Part shown: positions 12,974 to 23,559 of the stretch, piece by piece | Layout of the letters: every line of letters starts with the position of its first letter | Position numbering within the stretch: the first letter of the stretch is position 1 | NCBI GenBank assembly: GCA_030141605.1 | Contig: JAQGDQ010000234.1 | Location: 276,001-340,000 of the forward strand | From: Tubiluchus corallicola | Lineage: Eukaryota > Priapulida > Priapulimorpha > Priapulimorphida > Tubiluchidae | Reading direction: 5' to 3' | Length of the DNA stretch: 64,000 nt | Program-made: the position numbers and the translations under genes | Notes under the pieces: model-generated | The model's database searches: none | What the model was told of the DNA's origin: nothing | What the model saw: only the letters and a program-made list of their open reading frames with translations

Positions 12974-14245
12974 TCATCTAAACAATCTATTAGGTCTGTT
13001 ACAATACCTTTTATAGCATGCCAATGAGCATAAAATAGCAGTTACTGGTACACGCATATTACCATGGTCATTGATTGAAGCTACATTACGAGCAATGTGT
13101 CTTACATCTACAGTCAATGTACGTTTCATGCATGTTTCAAAGCATGACCAGCCACACAAGCACATCTTAGCAGAATCTAAATAATGACACAAAAATAAAG
13201 GAAGCGTCTCTACTGAACAGAAAATCTCATATTTTTTCACGAGTCTTGCTGCAATTTCAGTCAATGTTGGAATGTTTAATACTGGTGCTTCTGTGCCTTC
13301 ATCTACACTATCGTCTGCTAGATGAAAAGGATTGCCATACAGATCTAATGTCTCTAAATGTAAATGAATTATACTGCCCGGCAAAGATGTCAACTGATTA
13401 TGCAAACACATGAAGAATTGCAGACTCATCAAATTACCTATATTCTTAGGCAACTCAGTCAGCATGTTGTGACTTAGTCTGAGTGTAACAAGACTTTTGA
13501 GCTCGCAAATCTCATCTGGAAGAGTTTGCAATTGATTGTTGCTCATATCTAAACAACAAAGTGATTTCTTCAACGAATTTGCAATGCATAGTTCGACTGG
13601 AAATGTCTCAATCTGATTATTCTGCAGGTACAGCTCTGCTAAATTTGTCAAACTATTTAGCTCTATGGGTAGAACTTTGATCTCATTGCTGCTTAGATCT
13701 AAGAAAGTCAAATTTTTCAACTTTGGAATTCTTGTGTCAAATCGTTTAAGATTACACATGTTTATTCTAAGAGTTCGTAACTGTGAGGGAAAGCCCGTCG
13801 TAAGGGGATAATCTTTCCGAGACGTGATAACCAGCTTAGTCTTTGGCTTTGTCACCTGAGCACTGGACGCTGGCTTTAAACTCGACAGTTTCACTTTACT
13901 CAGTTCACTTCCTTGCAAGCTAAGTTTTAACGCAGACAGAAATCCCTTGAGTTGTATCTTATCTGCATCACTAATAATTAGATCATGAGGCGGATCCTTA
14001 AAACTGATAGTGGCTTTGCCTTCATCTACAAACTTTGTAAACACCTGGGGTATGTTACCCTGAACTTTGTATTTTGTTCCATTCTTATTCTGCATGTTGC
14101 AAACTAAGATAAACAAAGTTCTCGTCTCTGAAGATGAACTGGCATGGCGCCCCAAAGACAAAGATGTGTGAATTTTCCGCTTAGTGGAGAAGCCAAGAGA
14201 TGGCAATTCCCTATTGCTAATTTGCACGCTGCACTTGATGCGCAT
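12974..14245 (-). CDS. LRR1: Leucine-rich repeat protein 1, CUL2 substrate receptor
   Basis: One uninterrupted frame of 423 residues matches the layout of LRR1 (PPIL5). The N-terminal domain starts MRIKCSVQISNRELPSLGF and contains the signature FTKFVDEGKATI. About five LRRs follow (roughly residues 150-305), with LxxLDLSSNEIxxLP, LxxLYLQNNQI, LxCLDMSNNQL, LVTLRLSHNML and LETLDLYGNPF units. The C-terminal domain is cysteine-rich, with LDSAKMCLCG and a late CSLACY segment. In animals LRR1 is the substrate receptor of a CUL2 ubiquitin ligase that unloads the CMG helicase at replication termination, and it also has other targets. The start matches the family N-terminus. An acceptor-like TTTTTCAG just upstream (exon would begin at 14322) suggests a spliced 5' UTR. 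The coding region has no introns, unlike PIGZ, the dioxygenase and SASS6. Confidence 0.9.
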   Translation of the reverse strand: MRIKCSVQISNRELPSLGFSTKRKIHTSLSLGRHASSSSETRTLFILVCNMQNKNGTKYKVQGNIPQVFTKFVDEGKATISFKDPPHDLIISDADKIQLKGFLSALKLSLQGSELSKVKLSSLKPASSAQVTKPKTKLVITSRKDYPLTTGFPSQLRTLRINMCNLKRFDTRIPKLKNLTFLDLSSNEIKVLPIELNSLTNLAELYLQNNQIETFPVELCIANSLKKSLCCLDMSNNQLQTLPDEICELKSLVTLRLSHNMLTELPKNIGNLMSLQFFMCLHNQLTSLPGSIIHLHLETLDLYGNPFHLADDSVDEGTEAPVLNIPTLTEIAARLVKKYEIFCSVETLPLFLCHYLDSAKMCLCGWSCFETCMKRTLTVDVRHIARNVASINDHGNMRVPVTAILCSLACYKRYCNRPNRLFR

Positions 14246-15894
14246 TTTGAAGTTAAAATAGATCTCTGATAACCAGCTGGTATCACTTTCAAAGCACGGC
14301 TTTTGATAATAACCTGGTAAACCTGAAAAACACCAGGAAACTATTTAGATGATTCTAATCACTACTTCAACATTTTGCATGCTGAAAATTATGTCATACT
14401 TTGTGAGAAAGAGTACATGCAGGTATAACCAAGCTGCCTCTGGTCATCCATACCTGATGTAATGATGTTTGCTGTTGAGATAACAAGAGTTGAACGTCAA
14501 TAAATTGATGCATCAATGGTAGATTGATGTGTTTTCAGTGAAGTGTTTCAGACAAAAAGTGCCTATTTTCGTTATCATCCACACGACCTTGACTAGCGAC
14601 TATTGAGTTTTGTCTGATCTAATTCTCTACGTAAATTCTCTATCGCAGTACATCAAGAAAGGCATCTCGTTAGACACCAAGAAATATATAAGGAAGACTA
14701 AAGCCTTTATCAAGATTGCTTCAAGAGCATATATAAGTTCAAAAGCAGATATTACACATAATACTTACACTAGTAGCACATCACTTGACATTTCCTACAC
14801 CTTTTAATAGGACAAGATAAAAAATTGCTTGACGATGCGGTTCATTTTAGTAACAGATCCTGCTGACTGGGTGTCAAGTACTGCTTATTTATCTGTAAGC
14901 ACATTTAGGGTTGCCCAATCATATTGTTTGAACAAAACTAAAAATAAACCAAACTTTTCCTAAAAGATCAAAGTTAAATCAAGGAAAAGCTAAATGCTTT
15001 TAAAAACATACTTCAGGTTGTATTTTACAAAGTTGTGCATTTTGAGTAATGAAATGTGCAGTAGGGCTACTATAAATAATATTATAGCAGGGCTCAAAAA
15101 ATCGGTTGCCCAGGACAACTATTTATATTGGGCTATTGAAATAATTTAGTTAGTACTCCGTTCGGCTGTCTACATTTAAGATCTCTAAATGCATCGTGGT
15201 ATGCGAAATACCGTTTTTCAGCACTGCACAATACAACTCTTTCCTGATCGATATTGTAAGGTTAATTAACGTCATACAGCGTACATTCGCATATGCACCT
15301 CACAAAAGAAAAATTAACTATTTACAGACAGTTAGGATTTTTGATTCGGTCTCTTAACCTCCCAAGTCTGGTTCTGGTTCCCACGGCGCCAGAGAGAATC
15401 CAGCATTAGAACAATTGCAAGAACTACAATGTTATAAAGGCAGATTTTGTCCCACAAAATGTCAAGTGTAGGTGCTATAGATTATGGGTGAGAATTTTTG
15501 GGTGATGAGATTCAATGACGTTGGGAGAAATTTCATTTCAATTTTCTTTTATTCTGTATCTTCAATTCAATTACATTCAGTTTCATAGTTAAGTATATGC
15601 TATGTAAATATTGTAAATATATGTAATTTTGTACGTCACATAACACACCACTGTTATAATTCATGCACCTTAAAGAAGGGTAGCTTCCTCGAAACTGCTT
15701 ACAGTTATGATACCAACACTTAAGCCACTCTTATTATCAATGTTGTACATTATACATTTTTGATTTGCACGTGTGAAATAAATTGTTCTTATGTCTCATA
15801 ATGTCTGTGCTTTACTGCTAAACAAATTTTAGTTTCAGAATTCCTGTACGACTAAAACAAATAAAAACAATGCACACTTGACTTGGACTTACTC
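14246..15894. other. Region upstream of LRR1
   Basis: 14246-14322 is the probable last part of the LRR1 5' UTR, after an acceptor-like TTTTTCAG on the minus strand. The remainder is AT-rich with no gene recognised. The LRR1 promoter is presumably here or beyond the adjacent mobile elements. Confidence 0.4.
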
Positions 15895-16626
15895 GGCGCT
15901 ATTACACTTTCGCACCGCCTAGCTTTTTCTAGGTTATTGCTCGTTTCTAGGCTCGTACATCATCATTCTATTATTCTTACGTCATCAGTGAATGTTTCCG
16001 CTAATCTAATTGTAATTTAATCATATATTTAGGTATAATTACCAATAATTACGCTGTATTCACAGTTCTACACCTATACAGGGTGTATCGCCATCTTGTT
16101 TGTGTGTGTAGTCACGTGACGAATTTCGTACTAGTTTATGCATTATCAGGGCCTAGCTTAAAAGCACGTGACACACTTTCATCTTCACCGCATTTACGAA
16201 ATAAAGAAAAAACCTTAACTTTTTTATAATCTAATAGTAATAATACTACAGTAATAAATAAAATTAATGATAAATAACTGTTCCGTTCCAGGCGCACCCG
16301 CGATACGATACAAACTCCCCGTAGATGCAACCATAATAATCATAAATTATGCGAAGAAACTAAAAATGCATGTTAAGGGCCACATCGTCACTACGCAAGA
16401 GCGATTGCGCATTTGTGGTGTAAACACGGTTATTCACGTGCAGCTTTTTGCGTAATGGCGGCGATAAGTAATGTATGATTTTAATCTGGAATTATAAAGC
16501 GTAAAAAGCACTAATATTATGGGAATATGGTGTATATTACCCCTGTTGGTCTGCTTTCTGGCATGCAGGCGTGAAAAGAACCAATAGGCCAGGAAAAGCT
16601 AGGCAGTGCGAAAGTGTAATAGCGCC
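15895..16626. mobile_element. 732-bp terminal-inverted-repeat element with 9-bp target duplication
   Basis: The ends are inverted repeats starting GGCGCTATTACACTTTCGCA on each strand. They match over about 35 bp with two mismatches, and weaker similarity extends further inward. The element is flanked by a perfect 9-bp direct repeat GACTTACTC at 15886-15894 and 16627-16635. No transposase frame was recognised inside, so it is a non-autonomous copy. A 9-bp duplication is usual for Mutator-like elements and possible for Merlin. The superfamily assignment is inference. Confidence 0.85.
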
Positions 16627-17033
16627 GACTTACTCTATAGACTATATATTTCAATATTTCAACTTACTCTGCAAGTATGTTACTTGTTAGTAAATTTTGT
16701 GATAGGCCTAGTGCAGCAGCCCGTCAGCTGAGAAGACAAAAAGAGAGCCTGATTGATCATTACAAGATGGACTCCCGCTAGTTGATTGACGTTTTTCCCA
16801 ATTTCTAGATCAAGAGCCCTGCATAAGCAAGCGCATCTTGCTGCACAAACCGTCACCATGACCACTCAAGTTTGTTAAAATTCTATCACAAGTTTGACAA
16901 AATTTTCACAATTAGCTAGTCGGCTACAATATCACTGACCCAAAAACGATCTTGAAAAAAATTGGAATTTTTATTACCTGAATACTTTCGAAATAACTTT
17001 GTTCTTCACTCTTCTCATACCATCGCTACTGTA

Positions 17034-18465
17034 GGGCGCCGAGTAACCCACTAGCCGAAGTAGGACACTTCCGGTAAAAAGCATGTGCTAAATTTGCGGG
17101 AAAGCAGTGTCGTACATGGGCAGCCCAAGTACGTAACTGGCGATTTTTGACGAGAATCGAGAAGTATGATGACATAGTAAAACATAAAACTAAATTTGTT
17201 TTAGGAAGAAAGTAACTTTATAGTCCTTGACAATTTACAAAATTAATGTATTTTTTCAATAGTATCATCAGCATTATTAGTTCCATTAAATCATTATAAA
17301 ATTAAATGACTAATGCTTTAAAGAGAGAAACTATGCACACAGTTATTACAGAAATCATTGCAAGTTTGAAAATAAGACAGATACTGCTAAACCTTCACAA
17401 CACAAAAAAGTAATTTTCAATATTTAGGAAAAGCAAAAACAATTAGTTTTAATAATACTGTTACAGTGGCACCTGGATCGGGTCAGGTGTAGGGCCCCTA
17501 CACGCCCTGCTTCCACGTCAACAGCGACTCGCCCCTTTCTTGTAGGTCCAGACGTCTTGTTTGGGCCTACATGTGGTGTGAGAAGCCAGCTGACCTGGAA
17601 TGCCAGTATAAAAGCGTGTAGAGGTCACTACAGCCTTGATTTTTGACACAGGTGCCCCTCAGGTGTAGTGCTGTTACTGAGTTAGTTAGTTATTTTTTTG
17701 TGCACATGTATTTTGTTCCCTATTTTTATTAGTTCTGATATTAAACTCCGTACAGTGTAGTTTCTGTGTATTTTATTTTATGAGAGCTAAATGACATGCT
17801 ATAACAGGTATATGGTACTAGTTTACAGACATTAACTTAGTTAATTGGCATAACATTTGTGATTAAAATTAACATTTGTAGTTAAGCAATCAGTTACACA
17901 ACGATAGCAAAATGGATCTTCATGATGCACAATATCAAGAGACCGCCATGCCATCCTGGAGGTCGGCCCCCTGAGTCGAATTCAGTCCAATATCAATAGA
18001 ATTGTAACACGTAGGGTGCTGTCGTACATGGTTCGCTAGCCCATGTAGGGCACATAGATAGCTAGAACGTTTACTTAGGAGGAAGCAATTATTTGTCCGA
18101 TAGGTAGCGAAATAGATTGCTTGTCTGTGAAGCGAGACATAATAAAAAATGATACCTTAGACAAACGTCAAAATCGCTAAAAAGTGAGTTTATTTCACTT
18201 CAACAACATTAATATCGAGACCAAATTTAATATTGTCCGTTCTACCAGCTCAGAATAAAATTCTTTTATTTTATCAACTGTATAATAAATTATTCAACGT
18301 CTATTGATGTTTTTAATTATTATTATTATTATTACATAAACAAGGACAGCAGACGGTGCCAGTATGTATAACTCATTAGTGCTAGTCCTACGTACGATGC
18401 GTCCTACTTGGGTTAGCCCATTTACGCCAATTGTCCTACTTTGGCTAGTGGCTCACTCGGCGCCC
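17034..18465. mobile_element. 1.43-kb terminal-inverted-repeat element
   Basis: The left end begins GGGCGCCGAGTAACCCACTA and the right end, read on the minus strand, begins GGGCGCCGAGTGAGCCACTA. They match over about 33 bp with a few mismatches. Subterminal copies of TAGCCCA/TGGGCTA and GTCCTAC/GTAGGAC words occur near both ends. No clear target duplication and no transposase were seen. A possible solo LTR lies inside. Confidence 0.7.
17459..17806 (+). mobile_element. Possible solo LTR nested in the inverted-repeat element
   Basis: The segment begins TGTTACAGTGG and ends GCTATAACA, the TG...CA ends expected of an LTR. It is richer in GC than its surroundings in its first part. A TATA box (GTATAAAAG at about 17608) is followed by a T-rich stretch. 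No matching 5-bp target duplication is visible (AATAC left, GGTAT right), and there is no second copy or coding region. It could instead be the unique core of the host element. Confidence 0.35.
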
Positions 18466-19759
18466 AACAGCTACAACAACTTCTAATGCGAAGTTGAAAA
18501 AGAGCAACTAGGTTGCAGGAACAAGTGAAATTCGTCATTTTATGCTACATTGTTTATAATAATTACTAAGAAAATCTGATTGTAGATACCGTAGCAGTTC
18601 CTTTATAGCATATTATCATAGTGCGCATGCTTAGCAACAATATAACTGCGCTATCTAGTGTACGTTTATACATTTACCGCCTAATGTCAGGTAAAACTAG
18701 CTCTTGCATTGTTGCTCTGATCAGTGGCTCTAATTTGCGGCTCAAACTTGCTAATTATGAACTGCCACATATTAGAAGTCATGCTAATAATAAATTTCAT
18801 AATTTTACAAATAAGGAGAACTGAAAATAATCTTCCAGGTTTTCAGTATTAATACACTGTGGACCGTAGCTCTCTGCTGAATGTTGATAGACCACTGTAA
18901 TGGCTTTTAACGTAAATTTAATTTGTAAAATTAATAGAAAGAATGTACAATTGTTATTATGCTGTTCTGTACTCTACAGGTGCCTATGACTTTGAAAGTT
19001 GAAGTAAGATTAGATTAAAATTGCTCATTTAATTCCCTTAAGTTTTACAGCACACGAGAGACATAATAATAATTTTGACAATGATTTATTTACAAACTAA
19101 TAAGTGTTTGTTAGTAGCCTACTTGGTGTTAAAAAGAAGATATGGTGTCAAGTAAGCTATGTATTTTCTTGACTTTCATAAAAATGATTTCTCTGAGGAT
19201 CAGTTGTCGGTCAGTTTATGTGATTATACTGATCTTAATTATAGCACAAAGAACACTCTTCGTAAATGAAGCTTAAAAAGTTTCATCTTGAAATTTTATA
19301 TTACTTATTCCGACTTAAATTATCATGTTGCAATAACACTGTGTAAACCTTGTAGATTTAAACTTCCACGATGATCATTAGGCACAGCCATTTTAAGGCT
19401 AAATTGTGTGAAACAAATTCAGGTAACACGTACTGCATCTCAATCATTTGTAGCATACTTCGCTAACTAAGCAAAAGTTTAAATTACTTTATATTGTTAA
19501 TGCAATCAATAATATGTTTTTTGGTGAATCAGTGGTACACACTGAGATGACGATGTATTGAAGTATTAATTGCAGTTTTACCAGGTAGCACAACTATTTT
19601 AAATAAATTTAATTAAGAATATTCCTTTTCAGTTACAGAAGTTTTTCAAAAAGGTAAGCATAATGCTAAGTAGTACACCTTTGTCTGGGACGTTCTTTGG
19701 GATATACTTTAAAACTTCTGTTTCTTTATCCTTCAGATTATTACTATTTGTTGTCACGT
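18466..19759. other. Noncoding AT-rich stretch
   Basis: No gene, splice-linked exon or clear repeat was recognised in this stretch. Upstream parts of the LINE remnant that follows may extend into it beyond recognition. Confidence 0.3.
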
Positions 19760-20345
19760 CAGCATATCGCTTTCTAGGCGACAAAATAATTGCTCATAGG
19801 ATCGAGGTTGCCAAATAATATACAGGGAATTCACTAAACTATAATTTGCCCAAACAGAACATTCATTAATAAAAACGTAAACATACTCATTGCACTTTAT
19901 AAACCCATAGTCTGTCCAGTGTATGGAATACGCTAGGCCGGTTTGGAATCCGTACTTTATTGAAGATATATGCTTGACGCATATCCAAAGAAGAGTTGCA
20001 AAAATGGTTGAAGAGTTAAAGTGACTGGTCAGCGACTTAAGCATCTAGGTATGCATACACTATTAACTAGAAGGACGTGCGCTGATTTAATACAAACTTT
20101 CAAAGTCATTAAAGGAATTGATGATGTGGATGTTTTCCACATTTAAGAGCCATCAGAGGATGATGAGAGGACATCAGTTACCACTGTACAAGAAGTGAGC
20201 AAAGCTGGATTTCAGAAAATGTTATTTCAGTCATAGGATAACTTATTTGCGGAATGGGTTACCTGAAAAGGCTATGGAAGCACTTACAGTTAATCAGCCT
20301 TCCGTATATTTTAATGCCATTGAAGAACAAAATATAGATTGAATT
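19760..20345 (+). mobile_element. Decayed non-LTR retrotransposon, reverse transcriptase C-terminus
   Basis: The plus strand reads, through several stops and shifts, as the C-terminal third of a LINE polyprotein. Visible are RPVWNPYFIEDI, HIQRRVAKMVEEL, then in another frame RRTCADLIQTFKVIKGI, and finally LRNGLPEKAMEA. These correspond to the usual family blocks for the post-catalytic region: the LEYxxQxWsPyl block, the QRRATK block, the RRxRGDLI block and the WNxLP block. The frame is broken and the copy is dead. It resembles Jockey/CR1-group elements. Confidence 0.75.
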
Positions 20346-20849
20346 CATGAGAAACATGCCTGCAAACACTGAATTTTCTACAGTATGACACTACTACACT
20401 TAGTTATACATACGTAAGTTTTGCTGCATGTAGTGTACATAATGTATCAAATCATTATAACCATTGTAGAGCGGTACCATAAAGCGAATTCGAACATCCT
20501 ATGCTCACCCTTTGGCCTTTGAACTTTTATCTGTTGGCGGGTAGCGCTGCCAGGTGTTATCGGTTTAACTTGAACTGAATTGAATTACAACGATGCTTTT
20601 TCAACAGTTATTGGAACATGCAAAATTGAAGATTGTAGTTCGTAAGCGCGGTAATTTTGTGAAAATTAAATTAATAACTATTGCCTTTTTGTATTTGTAA
20701 TAAGGTCCTTGGAATTTTTTTGTATTTATTGATTTATTACTAATTAGGCACAAAAATAGTAAGCAGTAAAATTATATGGTCATGATCAATACGAAATAAA
20801 CAAAATGATATAAACAACGTTGGTTAATTTGCAATGTAGGTAAGGATGA

Positions 20850-21230
20850 TACCCGGAGTGATTTATAATACAGAAACATGCAGTGGCGTAACAAAAGGAG
20901 AAATGGGCAGGATGGAAAAAATTCAGAAGGATATGTTACAAAAGGGTTTTAGAGATAAAGCTTAATATGCTACCACTAAAATGTAATTATAGAAGTAAGT
21001 TTAAAGGAGATCTATGGACAGTATGGTGCCCACTGTGTGGTAAAGAAGAAGATACAACAGAGCATCTATTCAAATGTACGATGATAAGAAATGTGCTACC
21101 AACTACAGAAATAAATTTCCAAAATCTGATTGAGTCAGAAGATCCACAAATAGCAAAATAGTTGGAATTTGTTGAAATAGCAATGGAAACAAGAAAAAGA
21201 AGAGGTGTCGTGCTGGAAATTTAGCCAAAA
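20850..21230 (+). mobile_element. Second LINE remnant with CCHC zinc-binding tail
   Basis: Conceptual translation gives PGVIYNTETCSG, then after one stop KLNMLPLKCNYRSKF and the motif CPLCG-x7-EHLFKC, a CCHC-type zinc site found at the C-terminus of several non-LTR reverse transcriptases. A stop interrupts the frame around 20963 and another around 21160. The family differs from the preceding remnant, which has no such motif. Confidence 0.7.
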
Positions 21231-22429
21231 TAGCAATAGTCATACACAATTTATAAAGTATCAACGTTGATTATGTTAGTTGTGTCTTGCACGGTGATAT
21301 TCATTTGTGCCTGTCTAACCAGATAGAGTGGAAACCGAGGAAACAATGGAAACAACGAAAATTGTGCCCAGCACAATGTGCCATGGATGACAGCAAGGAA
21401 CTAAATCTTCAAACAGGTCACTGCCTGTCATCTATTAAGTTCATTGTATAGAACATCGTTGAGCAAGTTTTGATTCTTAATTTAATAGCCTGCGTTTAGA
21501 TAAATAGATAATTTATTCATCTCCTTGAGTAGGTATGAGTACACACAATATGAATCAAAACAAACAAAATTCAATTTGAGTGGAGAAAGGGTGGCAAAAA
21601 AAGGGTGACACTAAGAAATAATAGTAATGGTGCTAGCAGTCAATATTTTAAACAGGTAATTGGAGTAGGATGTGAAAAATTCAGAAAAAATAAAACTGTG
21701 ATAGTTACGTGAAATAAAAATAATAAATTTGATTAAATGTCAAGGCATGAGAATTGCAAATAAGATTAAGCAAATTACCAGTCTAAAATAAGGTTGTAAT
21801 AAGCTAATAAGAAAAAAACATGACTAAACAAAAATAAGCAAATGATTAAATTTTACAATAATTAAATACACAGTTACATTTAAACATAAACCAATACTCA
21901 CATGTGGCGTAAAATAAGAGGGAGCAAATTATAAATATGCAACATATCTCCATGCATTTATCTTTTGCAAAATAAAGAAAATAAGTAAATAAACTAAAAA
22001 AACAATAAACAAAATTGGCAAAACTGATCAAAATAACATATGCTATAACTATAACAAAATAACTATATGAAGCATACACAGAAAACATATGCAAAACAAA
22101 ATCGAGTAAATTCAAAGGAAAAAAATAACTGGCATATAAGCAATACATGCATGATCGTGCATTTACCATTTATCAGCTTCTGCTTGATGCACAAATTACT
22201 AACAAGAAATTTTGACTGTTTCTACGCTTCTATACAGTGTAAGGTAAAATTTGCTGGATGAAATACTACATAAGAACAAAATTTAACTTAGGGCTAGAAT
22301 AAAATGACTGTAGACTTGATATTAGCTCAAATGTGAAAAACAATAACTATAAATTTAAATTTATTGGGTGGCTATATAATGTCTATTACTCCTCATAGGG
22401 GCTAGGGATGTTGTCGTTATTAATTAGAA
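21231..22429. other. Noncoding AT-rich stretch, possibly LINE 3' sequence
   Basis: This stretch is very AT-rich, with simple runs such as AACAAACAAA. It lies directly 3' of the minus-strand LINE remnant at 22430-23310 and may be its 3' UTR. A GAGAAAGGGTGGCAAAA word near 21581 resembles sequence near other LINE remnants in this window. No gene is seen. Confidence 0.35.
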
Positions 22430-23310
22430 GAAAGCAGTATTTCCGTTTCAAAGAATTTAACGACCCTGTAGCGATATCAGTAAGCAAAGTGTTCCGAAGT
22501 ATAGGCCCTTGATATTTTAAAGATTTTTGTCCTTTGAATGTATTAAATTTTTCAATGAAAAGGGAACTATTATGGCAAATCTTGTATTGTACCTGTGTAT
22601 ATCAGGCACAGAAGTATAATAGTTACTGAACAGGTTGGGCAGCAATTTATGTTTGAACTTGTATACAAACTTTACAAGTTCAAGCTTATAAATATCATTT
22701 ATTTTGAGTAATTTCAGTTTGTATTATGACAATGCAGCATGTTCATGCCGAGCAGAGAATGTCATTAACTTTATAATTTTATTTTTTTAAGTTTGAAGAG
22801 ATTTTAGTGTAGTTAAAATGACAGTGCCCCAGGAAAGTATACCATACAATAAGTATGCATATACCAAGGCAAAATAAATGAGCTTTATAGTGGCTTGATC
22901 TACATAGTGCCTAAGTTGCAATATAATACCTTTAATTTTGCTAAAGTTATAACAAATGTGCTTGATTTGAGTGCCCCATGATAATTTGTCATCAATAAAT
23001 AACCCCATATATTTTATTTCGTTGGCCTGTTCTATCACTTGATTATTAATTTTGAGTTGGAAATTATTTAAGTCTGCTGAACATTTAATTAACATGTATT
23101 TAGTCTTTTTGTAATTTATCGCTAACTTATTGGTCTGCATCCAAGAACTGACATTTAACATTTCGTTATTGACTATTTGTTGAAGATTATTTAGGTTAGT
23201 ATCGGATAAAAACAGGTTAGTATCATCAGCGAACATTCTTGTATAAAATCCAGAGCAATAAGCAAGGTCATTAATATGCAGAAAAAACAGTAGCAGGCCA
23301 ATGATGACCT
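22430..23310 (-). mobile_element. LINE remnant with FADD reverse transcriptase motif
   Basis: Reading the minus strand, HINDL and the catalytic RMFADDTNLFL are followed by KLAINYKKTKYMLI, GLFIDDKLSW and a C-terminal LWGTVIL-type block. The longest intact frame is 149 residues (22787-23236). It continues upstream in frame into a weakened GLLLFFLHIND region, and the 3' part is broken by stops. Everything before the FADD region is missing, so it is a 5'-truncated copy of a Jockey/CR1-group element. Confidence 0.85.
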
Positions 23311-23559
23311 ACGCGAAATGAGTAACATAAATAGTATAGCAGTGTACAACATGATTAAAGTTACAAATGCAAGAGACAGAAAGACAGTTTATCTACTGGG
23401 CTGCTGTCTAGCTTTTTGCCCATAGGTTTCTCCGTCTTTGTACTAAATCAGATGTATAAACAATAAACATGATCTTAAATTTGGTTGCTAACCATCTAGT
23501 GAGGAAATCCAGAAGTGATGATTATTCTAAACTCACCTGGAACGCTAGTAGTGTGCACT

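Noticed and set aside
15093-16824. CAGGGCTC at 15093 and its inverse GAGCCCTG near 16816 as ends of a hAT element
   Set aside because: The match is only about eight bases and the flanking 8-bp sequences differ (TATTATAG versus CATAAGCA).
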